A stretch of 64,000 nt of DNA from Chitinophagaceae bacterium (GTDB lineage: Bacteria; Bacteroidota; Bacteroidia; Chitinophagales; Chitinophagaceae): positions 1 to 64,000 of the forward strand of contig JAMLGU010000001.1 in assembly GCA_023957575.1 (NCBI GenBank). The letters run 5' to 3'. Below are positions 1 through 8,043 of this stretch, piece by piece. The translations under genes and the position numbers were made by a program. The notes under the pieces are model-generated. The model did no database searches. It had not been told where the DNA came from and was given only the letters and a program-made list of their open reading frames with translations. How positions within the stretch are numbered: the first letter of the stretch is position 1; each line of letters opens with the position of its first letter.

Positions 1-343
1 TTCTTTCAATCAGCTTCACCTTGTGAACATCTTTTACAAATGCGTATTTATCTTTTGAAACTTCTTCTGCCTGTGCCTTTATGGTAGCCCTGAAATCATC
101 TATCCGTAAAAAAGGAATGACTGACCCGACAAGGAACTGTTGAAAGTGCCTTGCCTTCCATAATCCGAAACAAAGCGTTTTATAAAAATCTAATTCATCA
201 GAATTTTTGCAAGAGATTACAAAACAATTCGGGCAAGACTTTTCAAGTGGTTTGCCACTATTTAAACCTTTGCAGAGAATGAATAAATCAAAATCCTTTG
301 TTTGATTTTTTGGATTGAAGCTGTGAACTTTTGGACAGTGCAT
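1..343 (-). CDS. DUF6943-like protein, 3' end cut by window edge
   Basis: A reading frame opens with ATG at 343 and runs leftward without a stop to the edge, giving at least 114 residues. The visible product starts MHCPKVHSFN and carries LNSGKPLEKSCPNCFVI followed by LCFGLWKARHFQQFLVGS and VIPFLRIDDF. I recall this pattern (SGKP..PCPNCF, then FLVGSVIPF.RI.D) from DUF6943 proteins of Bacteroidota conjugative elements; their function is unknown. The Cys pair in CPNC might bind metal, which is only a guess. The frame is supported by normal codon use and by the conserved motifs rather than by length. It supports the view that the left part of the window is element DNA. Confidence 0.6.
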   Translation of the reverse strand, partial: MHCPKVHSFNPKNQTKDFDLFILCKGLNSGKPLEKSCPNCFVISCKNSDELDFYKTLCFGLWKARHFQQFLVGSVIPFLRIDDFRATIKAQAEEVSKDKYAFVKDVHKVKLIER

Positions 344-587
344 AGTATGAGCATTTAAATTTTGCTCCGCTACGCTTCGCATACATTTTTAAAAGAAAAC
401 AGAAAAAAAACCGGAAAAAAAAAGAAAAAAGAAAGCCTCTTGAAAGGGCGGCAAATGCAAAAAACCAAAAGGAAACGGAATAAATGATAGCCTTGTGCGG
501 TGGGCTTGTGTTTATGCCGTAGTCTTTTGGTTTTTTATCAGCGTGGGCTTGTGTGTGCCGCCCTAACTTTGCTTTGTTTTTTATTTT

Positions 588-1148
588 TTAAAGGTATGCT
601 TCTTCAAATCGTTGTTCTATTGCATTCCTAAATCGTGTATTAATTTGGTGAGGTGTATTTCTAATGTATTGCAGTGCTGAACGCTTTTCTGCTTCAGGTA
701 GATTATCAATAAAAGTGATTACGTTTTGAAGTGTGAACTGTTGGTTGATTGCATCAGAAAATCTTGGCGAAAAGTCAGACCATATAATTGCATCAAAATT
801 CCTTTCTGTATTCCATTGACTTAGTATATCAATCATAAAAGCATTCGCCTGTCTGACTTGTTGGGTATTGGTTGTAAAATCAATGAAGCCAATGTTATTG
901 ACATTTTCCGTTCCTTCTCTGCTACGCAAGTTTTCCCTGGCTGCTGCAAGAGTATCATGTGCTGATATTGCATAGAGGGTGATTACATTATCAAAAGCTG
1001 GTTTTATTACAAGTGTTAACCGATTGCCGTTGGATATTCTGGCAAATTCAATTGGTAGAACAGGACCATCATAAAACCATTCATCTGTTGTTTCTAAATT
1101 CCGCTTATCCCAATACAAGGAACCCCATACTAAAATTGCTATTCTCAT
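588..1148 (-). CDS. Gamma-glutamylcyclotransferase-like hypothetical protein
   Basis: The product is about 186 residues starting MRIAILVWGSLYWDKR. The open frame extends upstream to 1268, but that extension is low-complexity sequence, and a hydrophobic beta strand followed by the WGSL turn is the natural N-terminus, so the ATG at 1148 is preferred. The WGSL motif and the following DGPVLPIEFARIS resemble a widespread family of uncharacterised proteins with a GGCT-type (AIG2-like) fold. I see no clear catalytic Glu equivalent, so enzymatic activity is not claimed. The gene stands alone, between non-coding stretches, in the accessory element. Family assignment is from memory of the N-terminal pattern and is tentative. 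Confidence 0.55.
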   Translation of the reverse strand: MRIAILVWGSLYWDKRNLETTDEWFYDGPVLPIEFARISNGNRLTLVIKPAFDNVITLYAISAHDTLAAARENLRSREGTENVNNIGFIDFTTNTQQVRQANAFMIDILSQWNTERNFDAIIWSDFSPRFSDAINQQFTLQNVITFIDNLPEAEKRSALQYIRNTPHQINTRFRNAIEQRFEEAYL

Positions 1149-1703
1149 ATCACAAAGGTAGTTTTTCGGGTTGGCTGGGGTAAACACTTCGCAGAAAAAA
1201 TAAAGCATACCGCTCTCAATTGTGCGGTGGGTTAAGAGCAAATGCAATGACTGAACGGAATGGAGCAAACTGCAAAGGTGGCTTGTAGTGGCATGAGCAA
1301 TTTGCTTTGAAGCGTTGGCGGCTTTTGTAAATTATCTAAACACAAAAGCCATTGAAGCAGAGCTAAAGCAAATGCCATGACACGCAAAGCCTGTGTGATT
1401 GATTTGCGAAATATAGAGAGGGAATTGCTTTTGCTGTGCGGTGCTGAGGTGAGTGAAATGAACGTAGGCGAAATGTAGTGAAGGATAGTGTAGAGAATGA
1501 AGCGAAGCGGAATGAACGAAACGCCTGAACGGAATGGAGATGTAGTGAATGAACTGACCGCAAGCACATGGCAATAAAACTAAACATGCTTTATTTTTTA
1601 CTGCACCGCTGAAAGGGTGGCGGGGTGTGGTGGCTTTCCGGGTGGGGTGCGATGGCTAAAAGCACGGCTTCACTTTTGATAAAAAGTGCTATGGTGTTGG
1701 ATA

Positions 1704-1807
1704 CTTAACATAATGTTCTTATGTGACAGCCTGTGCGGTTGGATGCTTGCATAAGCAATAGCAAAAGGCTGTGCGAAGCGAACACATAAGGCAACATTAT
1801 GTTTAAG
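1704..1807. repeat. Nested inverted repeat, possible cruciform
   Basis: The outer arms are 1704-1725 (CTTAACATAATGTTCTTATG followed by TG) and 1783-1807, which is its near-perfect reverse complement with three extra bases. Inside, ACAGCCT at 1726-1732 pairs with AGGCTGT at 1766-1772, and TGCTTGCATAAGCA at the centre can form a third small hairpin. The three levels of symmetry share one axis region, so the whole block could extrude as a branched hairpin or be read as a structured RNA. The function is unknown; origin of transfer, operator or IS remnant are all possible. Confidence 0.6.
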
Positions 1808-2112
1808 TAGCTTCCGCCAATTTTTATACTGGCATAAGCGAAACGGTGGTGGTGGTTGGAGTGTAGCGTCTTTTTGTTTGGTGTGTAGGGTGGCACAGTT
1901 CTTTGCTACCGCAATGGAGCTTTAGCGGAATGAGGATAGCAATGTGCTGTATGCGTTGACACACACCACACAAAAAGTATGACTGTTAAAAATGGCGGCA
2001 ACACCATAGATGCAGTGGAAGCGTTTGCTGTGTGCAGTACTGCATAAGCCATGCTTGTGTGTAGGCTGGGTGGGACTATTAATTGTGAGGAACGAACACC
2101 GCTTTTCTTTGC

Positions 2113-2193
2113 ATTAGGGATTGAAGCGGAAATCCTTTTGCCATCAGCAAAAGATTGTAGCGGAAAGCCCGACCCGTAGGGGAATGCCCTAAT
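2113..2193. other. Foldable conserved-looking intergenic element
   Basis: Outer arms ATTAGGGATT (2113-2122) and AATGCCCTAAT (2183-2193) are complementary apart from one extra base. Between them lie two 17-bp direct repeats, GATTGAAGCGGAAATCC (2119-2135) and GATTGTAGCGGAAAGCC (2153-2169), identical at 15 positions, around a hairpin CTTTTGC/GCAAAAG (2135-2141 and 2147-2153). I recall very similar GATTGNAGCGGAAA blocks between genes in other Bacteroidota, often in mobile DNA, but did not verify this. It lies immediately downstream of the minus-strand EamA gene and could act as a 3'-end structure. Confidence 0.55.
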
Positions 2194-2198
2194 TATTT

Positions 2199-3119
2199 TT
2201 AATTCTCAATATTTATACCATCTACCTTAAATGCTGCCTTCTTTGTTACAATATAAACTCCTATTAACACCAAAGAAGCAGCGAATATTTTATCTAAAGT
2301 AAACTTATCCTGCCCTACTATAACCGCAGTAACAGATGCTACAATAGGTTGTAAATTCATAAAAATACTAACTACACTTGCTTTTAGTTTTCCCAGAGCA
2401 ACCGGCATAAGAAAGAATGCTATAACAGTAGAAAAAACCAATGAAAAACCCAATAGCAAGACACCCGACATAGTAACAAGTTGAGTGAATATTTTCTGCT
2501 CCGTAATTCCTTTTACTCCAAATGGAAAACTAAAAGCTACAGCAAACAAGAACATCCATTTTACAACTGTTAGGGGTTTATATTTTATTGAAACATTTCG
2601 AGTAAGGAGTAAATATATCCCATAACATACGGAACACAATATAGCTATTAGTATCCCCAATAAATTATTACTTCCTGATGAACTATTATGGCTCTTGAGG
2701 ATTATGATAAAAGCCCCGGAAACACTTAATGCTATTCCGAAGCTTTTTGTTGAATTTACTTTTTCTTTTAAAAAAATGAATGAAAGGAGTAGAACAACAA
2801 CTGGAGTAAGTGCCATCATCAATGCATAGTTTACAGGTGTTGTGTATTTTAATGACAATGCGAAAGTTAACTGAGTAGCTACAAACCCAAGCAAACCACC
2901 AAATGCTAAAATCAGTAAGTCTTTCTTAGCGGGAATTTCATTGTTATTTCTTAAATCAATAAGCCAAAAGAAAACACAACCAAATATCATACGGATAATT
3001 GTATATGCCTGTGGTGTAAGCCACCCAGAAATCAATGCTTTAGTAACTGGAATGTTTATACCAAAAATTATGTTAGCAGTAATTATTGCAAAATATCCTG
3101 TATACTGATTATTTTTCAA
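2199..3119 (-). CDS. EamA/DMT-family transporter
   Basis: This 306-residue protein has about ten hydrophobic segments and the two repeated EamA halves (roughly 10-145 and 160-295), with the usual end-of-helix motif FLKEKVNSTK near residue 120. DMT exporters of this size move small metabolites such as amino acids or cations across the inner membrane; the substrate cannot be read from sequence. The start is a TTG at 3119, seven bases after the stop of the tautomerase gene, with GGAG inside that gene's end as a ribosome site, so the two are probably translationally coupled. It is the distal gene of the minus-strand redox cluster. Family call is firm, role is not. Confidence 0.88.
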   Translation of the reverse strand: MKNNQYTGYFAIITANIIFGINIPVTKALISGWLTPQAYTIIRMIFGCVFFWLIDLRNNNEIPAKKDLLILAFGGLLGFVATQLTFALSLKYTTPVNYALMMALTPVVVLLLSFIFLKEKVNSTKSFGIALSVSGAFIIILKSHNSSSGSNNLLGILIAILCSVCYGIYLLLTRNVSIKYKPLTVVKWMFLFAVAFSFPFGVKGITEQKIFTQLVTMSGVLLLGFSLVFSTVIAFFLMPVALGKLKASVVSIFMNLQPIVASVTAVIVGQDKFTLDKIFAASLVLIGVYIVTKKAAFKVDGINIEN

Positions 3120-3126
3120 ACTGTTT

Positions 3127-3357
3127 TTACTCCATTTTATATCCCGGTGACTTGTATAACTTATTTTTCTGTTCTATAATATCCGGCTGATATACTTTTT
3201 CTTTCCAATCGTTTGGTTCAACATCTTCTATAGCTACAGAGAAGGAGCTTTTATCATAACCAATAACAGATATTGCTGCATTAGTTAATGCTTCGGCAAG
3301 TTTTTTTTTCTGTGTTTCTGATTTGCCTTTCCAAAGTTTTACAATTATATGTGGCAT
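3127..3357 (-). CDS. 4-oxalocrotonate tautomerase-family protein
   Basis: The 76-residue product begins MPHIIVKLWKGKSE, placing the catalytic Pro at position 2 (residue 1 after Met removal) as in 4-OT, PptA and related tautomerases. The middle and end, SVAIEDVEPNDWKEKVY and LYKSPGY, match the PptA-type branch. Such proteins form oligomers in which Pro-1 acts as a general base in keto-enol tautomerisation; the physiological substrate of this branch is usually unknown. It directly precedes the EamA transporter and follows a broken transporter region. Its presence with dehydrogenases and reductases suggests breakdown or detoxification of carbonyl compounds, which is an inference. Confidence 0.87.
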   Translation of the reverse strand: MPHIIVKLWKGKSETQKKKLAEALTNAAISVIGYDKSSFSVAIEDVEPNDWKEKVYQPDIIEQKNKLYKSPGYKME

Positions 3358-3421
3358 TATTTAGTGTTTAATAAGATTATTTGATACTTCTTTTTTACTG
3401 GTTAAATCATGTACTTTTTAA

Positions 3422-4049
3422 TTAAGCTCTTTTACTTTCGAAATTAAAATTTACAGCAAATGCTAATAAAAGCATTATTATCCCCACCATACACACACCT
3501 ATCCAGTTGTACAAATTCCAGGCAATTGAACCCAATGTAGAGCCTACCGCACCGCCTACGAAGTTTGACACAACAAATACAGTATTCAACCTGCTTCGCT
3601 CGCTGTCACTCAAACTATAAATAAGTGATTGTGTAGAATCCATTGTCCTCTGAATACCAAAATCCAAAACAATAATTCCAAGGATAATTCCGATAATGTA
3701 TGTGCCTGCAAACCCTAACACTGCATAAGCAATGAGGCATGAAATGATACATACTACGATGATGCTGCAACTATCTTTTTTTATCGTTCAGCCCTCCAAT
3801 TACCCGAGCACCTAATGCACCTACTGCACCCACAAGACCAAATAACCCGATTTGATTGGAGTTCATGTTATATGACGGGCTTTCAAGTAAAAATGTCAAC
3901 GAAGTCCAAAAGACACTAAATGAACCAAATATTATTGCTCCTGTAATTGCCCCTCGTCTCAATACTGCATACTTTTTAGTAATAGCCAGCAGCGATTGAA
4001 GTAATTGTTTATATGAAAGATTTGCATACGCAGTGACTGCCGGTATACT
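3422..4049 (-). pseudogene. MFS transporter remnant (C-terminal half, frameshifted)
   Basis: Two adjacent frames encode the C-terminal half of a major facilitator protein. Reading from about 4049, NLSYKQLLQSLLAI leads into RRGAITGAIIFGSFSVFW and GLFGLVGAVGALGARVIGG, then stops just after GGLNDKK near 3771. Removing one A from the run of seven A (minus strand) at that point restores the frame into IIVVCIISCLIAYAVLGFAG and on to the natural end at 3422. The N-terminal half is missing and is replaced by the start of an aldo-keto reductase. A homopolymer error could explain the shift but not the missing half, so this is a decayed gene. Confidence 0.75.
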
Positions 4050-4162
4050 TCTAATCCACTACTTCCCAACTTTCTTGTTTGCATAACTTCTTGTTGTACT
4101 TTATTTTGTATGCAGCCTGAAATGCTCAGAATTTGCAGAAGTATCAGAAAGAGGAATTTCAT
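4046..4162 (-). pseudogene. Aldo/keto reductase fragment with lipoprotein signal
   Basis: An ATG at 4162 starts MKFLFLILLQILSISGC, a lipoprotein-type signal with its Cys, followed by QTRKLGSSGLEV, the hallmark first strand of aldo/keto reductases of the YajO/Tas branch. After about 39 residues the similarity stops and the sequence continues as MFS transporter in another frame. This is therefore a deletion junction joining the first codons of an exported AKR to the second half of a transporter. It is not expected to give a working protein. The intact AKR at 4189-5037 belongs to a different branch, so this is not a simple duplication. Confidence 0.65.
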
Positions 4163-4188
4163 TGCATTTTGCTTTTGTCCTGTAATGT

Positions 4189-5037
4189 TTAAAGTCCAGA
4201 CCAAAGTTTAAACTGTTTTGCCATCTCTGGAGTAGCGTGACTGAAAAAAGCACTTTCAGGATTATCGAGTTTGGCAATTTCCTGCATATCATCAGCGGAA
4301 AGTTCAAAATCAAAAACTTCAAAATTCTCTTTAATTCTGGAAGGGGTCACTGACTTTGGAATCACAACCACATCACGCTGAATAAGCCATCTTAATGTTA
4401 CCTGTGCTGGAGTTTTACCGTATTTGTTTCCAATTTTCAGAAGTGTTTCATTACCAAAAAGATTATTTCTGCCTTCTGCAAACGGCGCCCAGGACTGGTG
4501 AACAACACCATATTCATCCATTGTTTTTCGGTCTACATTTCTTTGGAAAAACGGGTGCGTTTCAATCTGGTTGATGGCCGGAATGATTTCATTGAATTCA
4601 ATTAAATCAGCCAACCGGTCAGGATAAAAATTACTCACGCCAATCGCGCGGATTTTTCCGGATTTGTTCAGTTCTTCCAAAGCTCGCCATGAACCATAAA
4701 TATCATTGAAAGGTTGATGAAGCAAGTACAAATCCAAAGTCTCCAACTGCAGTTTTTCCATGGATCTCTCAAAGGCTGTTTTGGCTTTTTCATAACCGTA
4801 GTCAGAAATCCAAAGTTTGGTGGTAACAAAAATTTCGTTTCTTGGAATTCCACTTTCTTTTATGGCGTCGCCAACGGCTTTTTCGTTTCCATAAGCCTGT
4901 GCGGTGTCGATACTTCTGTAACCGGTTTCCAGAGCGGTTAACACGCTTTTTTTACATTCGTCATAATTCGGAATTTGATAGACTCCAAATCCTAAAATCG
5001 GCATTTCCACACCGTTATTAAATTTTACTGTTTTCAT
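4189..5037 (-). CDS. Aldo/keto reductase, AKR5-like
   Basis: The 282-residue protein is a cytosolic NADPH-dependent carbonyl reductase of the 2,5-diketo-D-gluconate reductase/AKR5 type. Visible motifs are [10 protein letters not shown] (strand 1), [15 protein letters not shown] with catalytic Asp and Tyr, TTKLW with catalytic Lys, and LLHQPF with catalytic His; GVSNF and [19 protein letters not shown] supply cofactor contacts. Length fits the family. It lies 24 bases downstream of the alcohol dehydrogenase gene on the same strand, as part of a five- to six-gene set facing away from an AraC regulator. The natural substrate is unknown; reduction of aldehydes and keto-sugars is usual for the family. 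Confidence 0.93.
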   Translation of the reverse strand: MKTVKFNNGVEMPILGFGVYQIPNYDECKKSVLTALETGYRSIDTAQAYGNEKAVGDAIKESGIPRNEIFVTTKLWISDYGYEKAKTAFERSMEKLQLETLDLYLLHQPFNDIYGSWRALEELNKSGKIRAIGVSNFYPDRLADLIEFNEIIPAINQIETHPFFQRNVDRKTMDEYGVVHQSWAPFAEGRNNLFGNETLLKIGNKYGKTPAQVTLRWLIQRDVVVIPKSVTPSRIKENFEVFDFELSADDMQEIAKLDNPESAFFSHATPEMAKQFKLWSGL

Positions 5038-5061
5038 AATTTTTTTATTTCTTTTATTGTT

Positions 5062-6246
5062 TTAAATCGTTGAAGCATCGATTACATAGCGATACCGTGC
5101 TTCTTTGTTTACAATTTTTTCCCAGGCATCATTAATATCTTCTGCCTTTATTAACTGGATTTGCGGATAGATTTTCTTTTGAGCACAGTAATCCACTACT
5201 TCCTGTGTTTCGGGAATACCCCCAATTAACGAACCATTGAAATTGACACGGTTGAAAATCATGTTGAAGTTGTTAATAGTAAGCTCACCATTGACAGGTT
5301 GCCCTACTTGTGTAAAGTAACCGTAAGGCTTTACACAATCAATGTATGAAGACATTTCATAAGCATATGGGATAGTGGAAATCATGTAATCCAATTTCCC
5401 CTTCCATGGTTTAAAGCTATCTGCACCGCTCACTACAATTACTTCTTTCGCTCCAAACTTTTTAATGTCCTCCACTTTTGATGCCGTAGTAGTGAAGGCA
5501 TAAACTTCTGCACCTTTTGATACAGCCAATTGAATAGCCATGTGACCTAAACCTCCAATACCCGCTACGCCAACCTTATCACCCTTTTTGATTTTTGCGT
5601 GCATTAAAGGGGAATAAGTTGTAATACCCGCACAAAGCAGCGGTGCTGCATGTTGCAGATCTATATTGTCCGGGATTTTAATTGCGAAATGATCCCTTGC
5701 CACAAGATTATTGGAATAACCACCTTGTGAAATTCCAGTAGGTGATGATTTTTCCGGTGAACCATAAGTGCCAGTAAAACCAGTTGTTTCACAATGATGC
5801 TCTTCTCCTTTTTTACAGCTTTCACATTCCATGCAGCTATCAACCATACAGCCTACACCTGCTTTATCTCCCACTTTGAATTTGGTTACATTCTTTCCTA
5901 CTGCTGATACGATCCCTGCAATTTCATGCCCCGGAACCTGTGGGTATTGCTGCGGACCCCAATGTCCTTTCATCTGATGTATATCTGAATGGCATATACT
6001 TGCATATTTAATGTCAATGAGAATGTCATTATCACCCAATGGTCTGCGTTCAAACTCCCAAAGGCTTAATTTACCGGAACTGTCTTTTGCGGCATAGGCT
6101 CTTGATTTAATGTTGTTGCTCATATTTTTAAAATTATTTGTTTGTGAAAGAAGTTGTAAAGGGTTTGTAACTATTAAAGCTGCACCAGCCAATGCTGTTT
6201 GCTCTATAAATTTTCTTCTTGATAATTGATTGTTTTGATTTGCCAT
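5062..6246 (-). CDS. Zinc-dependent NAD(P) alcohol dehydrogenase with Tat-type leader
   Basis: The 394-residue product starts with a twin-arginine leader (SRRKFIEQTALAGAALIV), then a medium-chain dehydrogenase core. Catalytic zinc ligands sit in CHSDIH and GHEIAGIV; the structural zinc lobe is CMECESCKKGEEHHC. The nucleotide fold is GVAGIGGLGHMAIQLA. The core is of the cinnamyl-alcohol dehydrogenase/YahK type, which reduces aldehydes to alcohols. The leader implies possible export of the folded, cofactor-loaded enzyme to the periplasm, although many Bacteroidota cargo enzymes carry such leaders without proof of export. It sits between the DUF2255 and AKR genes on one strand. Confidence 0.93.
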   Translation of the reverse strand: MANQNNQLSRRKFIEQTALAGAALIVTNPLQLLSQTNNFKNMSNNIKSRAYAAKDSSGKLSLWEFERRPLGDNDILIDIKYASICHSDIHQMKGHWGPQQYPQVPGHEIAGIVSAVGKNVTKFKVGDKAGVGCMVDSCMECESCKKGEEHHCETTGFTGTYGSPEKSSPTGISQGGYSNNLVARDHFAIKIPDNIDLQHAAPLLCAGITTYSPLMHAKIKKGDKVGVAGIGGLGHMAIQLAVSKGAEVYAFTTTASKVEDIKKFGAKEVIVVSGADSFKPWKGKLDYMISTIPYAYEMSSYIDCVKPYGYFTQVGQPVNGELTINNFNMIFNRVNFNGSLIGGIPETQEVVDYCAQKKIYPQIQLIKAEDINDAWEKIVNKEARYRYVIDASTI

Positions 6247-6279
6247 AGCCTTATCAATTAGTTGTATTTATACATTCAT

Positions 6280-6666
6280 TTATTTAATCGGTATAACTTT
6301 TACAGTAGCTTCTTTGGCACGGGTACTAATCATTGAGGACAGGTATGGGTTTTTAGCATACTTTTTTTTGTAAGCTTCATCAATTTGTTCATTGATACTG
6401 CCGTTAACTTTTTCAAAATTCACATCCTTAACCATACCCGCTGCATGAACACGACCTGCCTTTTGTGCAATAGCTGATTGATACCAGCGGGATTTAATGC
6501 CATTATAAGCCCGTACATATAAATCATCATTCACTACTACTGCCCATATCCATGTAGGTGTGCCATAAGTAACACCATCGGAACGGAAAGGCGATATTTT
6601 TAAGTCATCTGCTTTGTTTATATTTTGTAATTCTTCCAATGAGAATTTTGTATTTACTGAATCCAT
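6280..6666 (-). CDS. DUF2255 family protein
   Basis: The 128-residue protein shows the DUF2255 pattern: FSLEELQNINKADDLKISPF, then TPTWIWAVVVNDDLYVRAYN and GIKSRWYQSAI. The family resembles small FMN-binding split-barrel (pyridoxamine-oxidase-like) proteins and is often annotated as unknown; I do not claim flavin binding here. It is soluble with no signal peptide. Spacing to its neighbours is 17 and 33 bases, consistent with one transcript with the CMD-like and dehydrogenase genes. Family call is from memory of the conserved W/Y/R positions. Confidence 0.8.
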   Translation of the reverse strand: MDSVNTKFSLEELQNINKADDLKISPFRSDGVTYGTPTWIWAVVVNDDLYVRAYNGIKSRWYQSAIAQKAGRVHAAGMVKDVNFEKVNGSINEQIDEAYKKKYAKNPYLSSMISTRAKEATVKVIPIK

Positions 6667-6683
6667 TTTTATTATTTGTTTTT

Positions 6684-7403
6684 TTAAAATTTTGACAAGA
6701 CGCTTCTTGCAGTATCTGCCTGAGTTTTATTAATACTTTCTTCAATCAGGCTAAATACTTCCATCAATTGCATTTTTGTAATACCTGTATTTATTCCCAT
6801 TGAAATGTGGGCTTGCAACTGCGGCTCAACACCGGGCATTGAAGCCAAAGCCGAAATTGTAACCAACTCCCTTTGCTGATAACTCAATACATCGCTATTA
6901 AAAATATCGGCAAACAAATGTTCCTTCAGAAAAGCATCAATACGAGGTGCAAACTCGCCAAAACCCTGAGCCGGTTTGGACTGCGAAACTTTGGTAAGAA
7001 CTTCTAAAACCTTTCTGCCTTGTTCATATTTGTCTGATGATGTGTCTTCAATAATAATTTGTTTTCCTATGCTGTCTGTTATTCCTTTTGCCTTTCTTTC
7101 ATCCAATACGACTTTAAAAGTATTAAGAGCATTGAGACTTCTTGGAAAACCACAATAGGCATAGAGCTGTACCAATGTTTCCTTAATCTCGTTAATAGTT
7201 AGACCAGAATCCAATCCTATATTTAGCTGCATTTTTAATTGCTGCATATTCCCTGTTGCCGTTAATGCAGAAATATTTACAAGGCTTTGCTGCATTGGAC
7301 TCAAGGTTGGGTTTGTAATTATATTTTGCTGTGCGTACATTTTTGTAATGCTTACTGTGAGAACAAAAAGAATTAGCCAACGAAGGGTTTTGTTTTTCCT
7401 CAT
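6684..7403 (-). CDS. Carboxymuconolactone decarboxylase-family protein with signal peptide
   Basis: The start chosen is the ATG at 7403 (MRKNKTLRWLILFVLTVSI), which gives a clean signal peptide ending near MYAQ; a TTG three codons upstream is less likely. The mature part has two CMD-type repeats: LVNISALTATGNMQQL with LNIGLDSGLTINEIKE and, in the second half, ELVTISALASMPGVEPQL with HISMGINTGITKMQL. These match the CMD/AhpD-like helical fold that often carries a Cys pair, but the CxxC of AhpD is absent here. Exported CMD proteins with cupins are common pairs in Bacteroidota. Periplasmic location is likely; substrate unknown. Confidence 0.87.
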   Translation of the reverse strand: MRKNKTLRWLILFVLTVSITKMYAQQNIITNPTLSPMQQSLVNISALTATGNMQQLKMQLNIGLDSGLTINEIKETLVQLYAYCGFPRSLNALNTFKVVLDERKAKGITDSIGKQIIIEDTSSDKYEQGRKVLEVLTKVSQSKPAQGFGEFAPRIDAFLKEHLFADIFNSDVLSYQQRELVTISALASMPGVEPQLQAHISMGINTGITKMQLMEVFSLIEESINKTQADTARSVLSKF

Positions 7404-7415
7404 CACTAACAAATT

Positions 7416-7907
7416 TTATTTTTTGTTTGCTGCTTTATATTCCTCGTCTGTAACAGGATTTAGCCATACAGCGTTTTCCTCTCCTTCGTAATTAGTAATA
7501 GCAATGTGAATCATTTTGCTTTGAGCTGTTGCTCCATGCCAATGTTCAATGTTCTCCGGAATATTCACTACATCACCTTTCTTAATGAACTGTGCCGGCT
7601 TTCCTCTCTCCTGATATATGCCTTCACCTTCGGTTACAATCAGTACCTGTCCTTTGGGGTGTGTATGCCAATTGGTTCTTGCGCCGGGTTCAAATGTTAC
7701 TGCACCAGCAGAGAAATTATTATTCTTATCCTTTGAAATCATTGGATACAAAAATGCAGTGCCTGTAAACCACTGTTTCGGCAACTGTTGCCCTTTAGGG
7801 AAAATTGAGGTATTGTTATCTGTTGTCATTTTGGAAGTGTTTTTAGTACTGTTGCAGGCTGTTAATGTAACAGCTATAATCAGCAATTGAATTAACTTGA
7901 ATTTCAT
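7416..7907 (-). CDS. Cupin-domain lipoprotein
   Basis: The ATG at 7907 is chosen because it begins a lipoprotein signal (MKFKLIQLLIIAVTLTACNS) with lipobox LTAC; the frame is open upstream to 8006 but adds no signal. The 163-residue product has a single cupin barrel with both metal-binding motifs: TNWHTHPKGQVLIVTEGEG and PENIEHWHGATAQSKMIHIAI. It is most like cupins that travel with carboxymuconolactone decarboxylase proteins and quinone-type oxidoreductases. It is the first gene of the minus-strand cluster, facing the AraC regulator at 8044, and is therefore the likely promoter-proximal target of that regulator. Confidence 0.88.
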   Translation of the reverse strand: MKFKLIQLLIIAVTLTACNSTKNTSKMTTDNNTSIFPKGQQLPKQWFTGTAFLYPMISKDKNNNFSAGAVTFEPGARTNWHTHPKGQVLIVTEGEGIYQERGKPAQFIKKGDVVNIPENIEHWHGATAQSKMIHIAITNYEGEENAVWLNPVTDEEYKAANKK

Positions 7908-8043
7908 ACTGCAAATATCGCAACTATCTAATGTACCCGGTTTATACAAAATACTGTTCTTTTTACCACTTTTACTGATTATTACTAAACTGAGCCCAAA
8001 CAGCATTTAGAATTACTAAATTTGCAGAGAGAAAATTTAAGAT
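7908..8043. promoter_or_regulatory. Divergent promoter region between the cupin and araC-type genes
   Basis: On the + strand a TAAATTTG box at 8017-8024 fits the Bacteroidota -7 consensus and would start transcription about 15 bases before the regulator's ATG; no TTG is found at the expected distance. On the minus strand GATATTTG, one base off consensus, lies just before the cupin ATG. The nine bases ATTACTAAA occur twice, at 7981-7989 and 8012-8020, 31 bp apart (about three helical turns), and could be half-sites for the AraC protein. This is a reading of sequence only. Confidence 0.45.

Larger units (their letters stand above)
1149..2198. other. Non-coding stretch of about 1 kb inside the element
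   Basis: No convincing gene was found here: frames are short and have poor composition. The sequence is rich in degenerate repeats of the type GAACGGAATGGAG and GCGAAGCGGAATGAACG, with G/A bias on the + strand. It contains a nested inverted repeat at 1704-1807 and a foldable block at 2113-2193, listed separately. Such a stretch in an integrative element may hold a transfer origin, a regulatory RNA or remnants of deleted genes; none of these is shown. Confidence 0.6.

Noticed and set aside
1232-1896. Several overlapping minus-strand frames of 60-110 codons
   Set aside because: They lie in repetitive, biased sequence, are rich in Ser, His and Phe, overlap each other in different frames and resemble no family.
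5661-5843. Minus-strand frame of 60 codons inside the alcohol dehydrogenase gene
   Set aside because: It lies in another frame of a well-supported gene and has no recognisable features.
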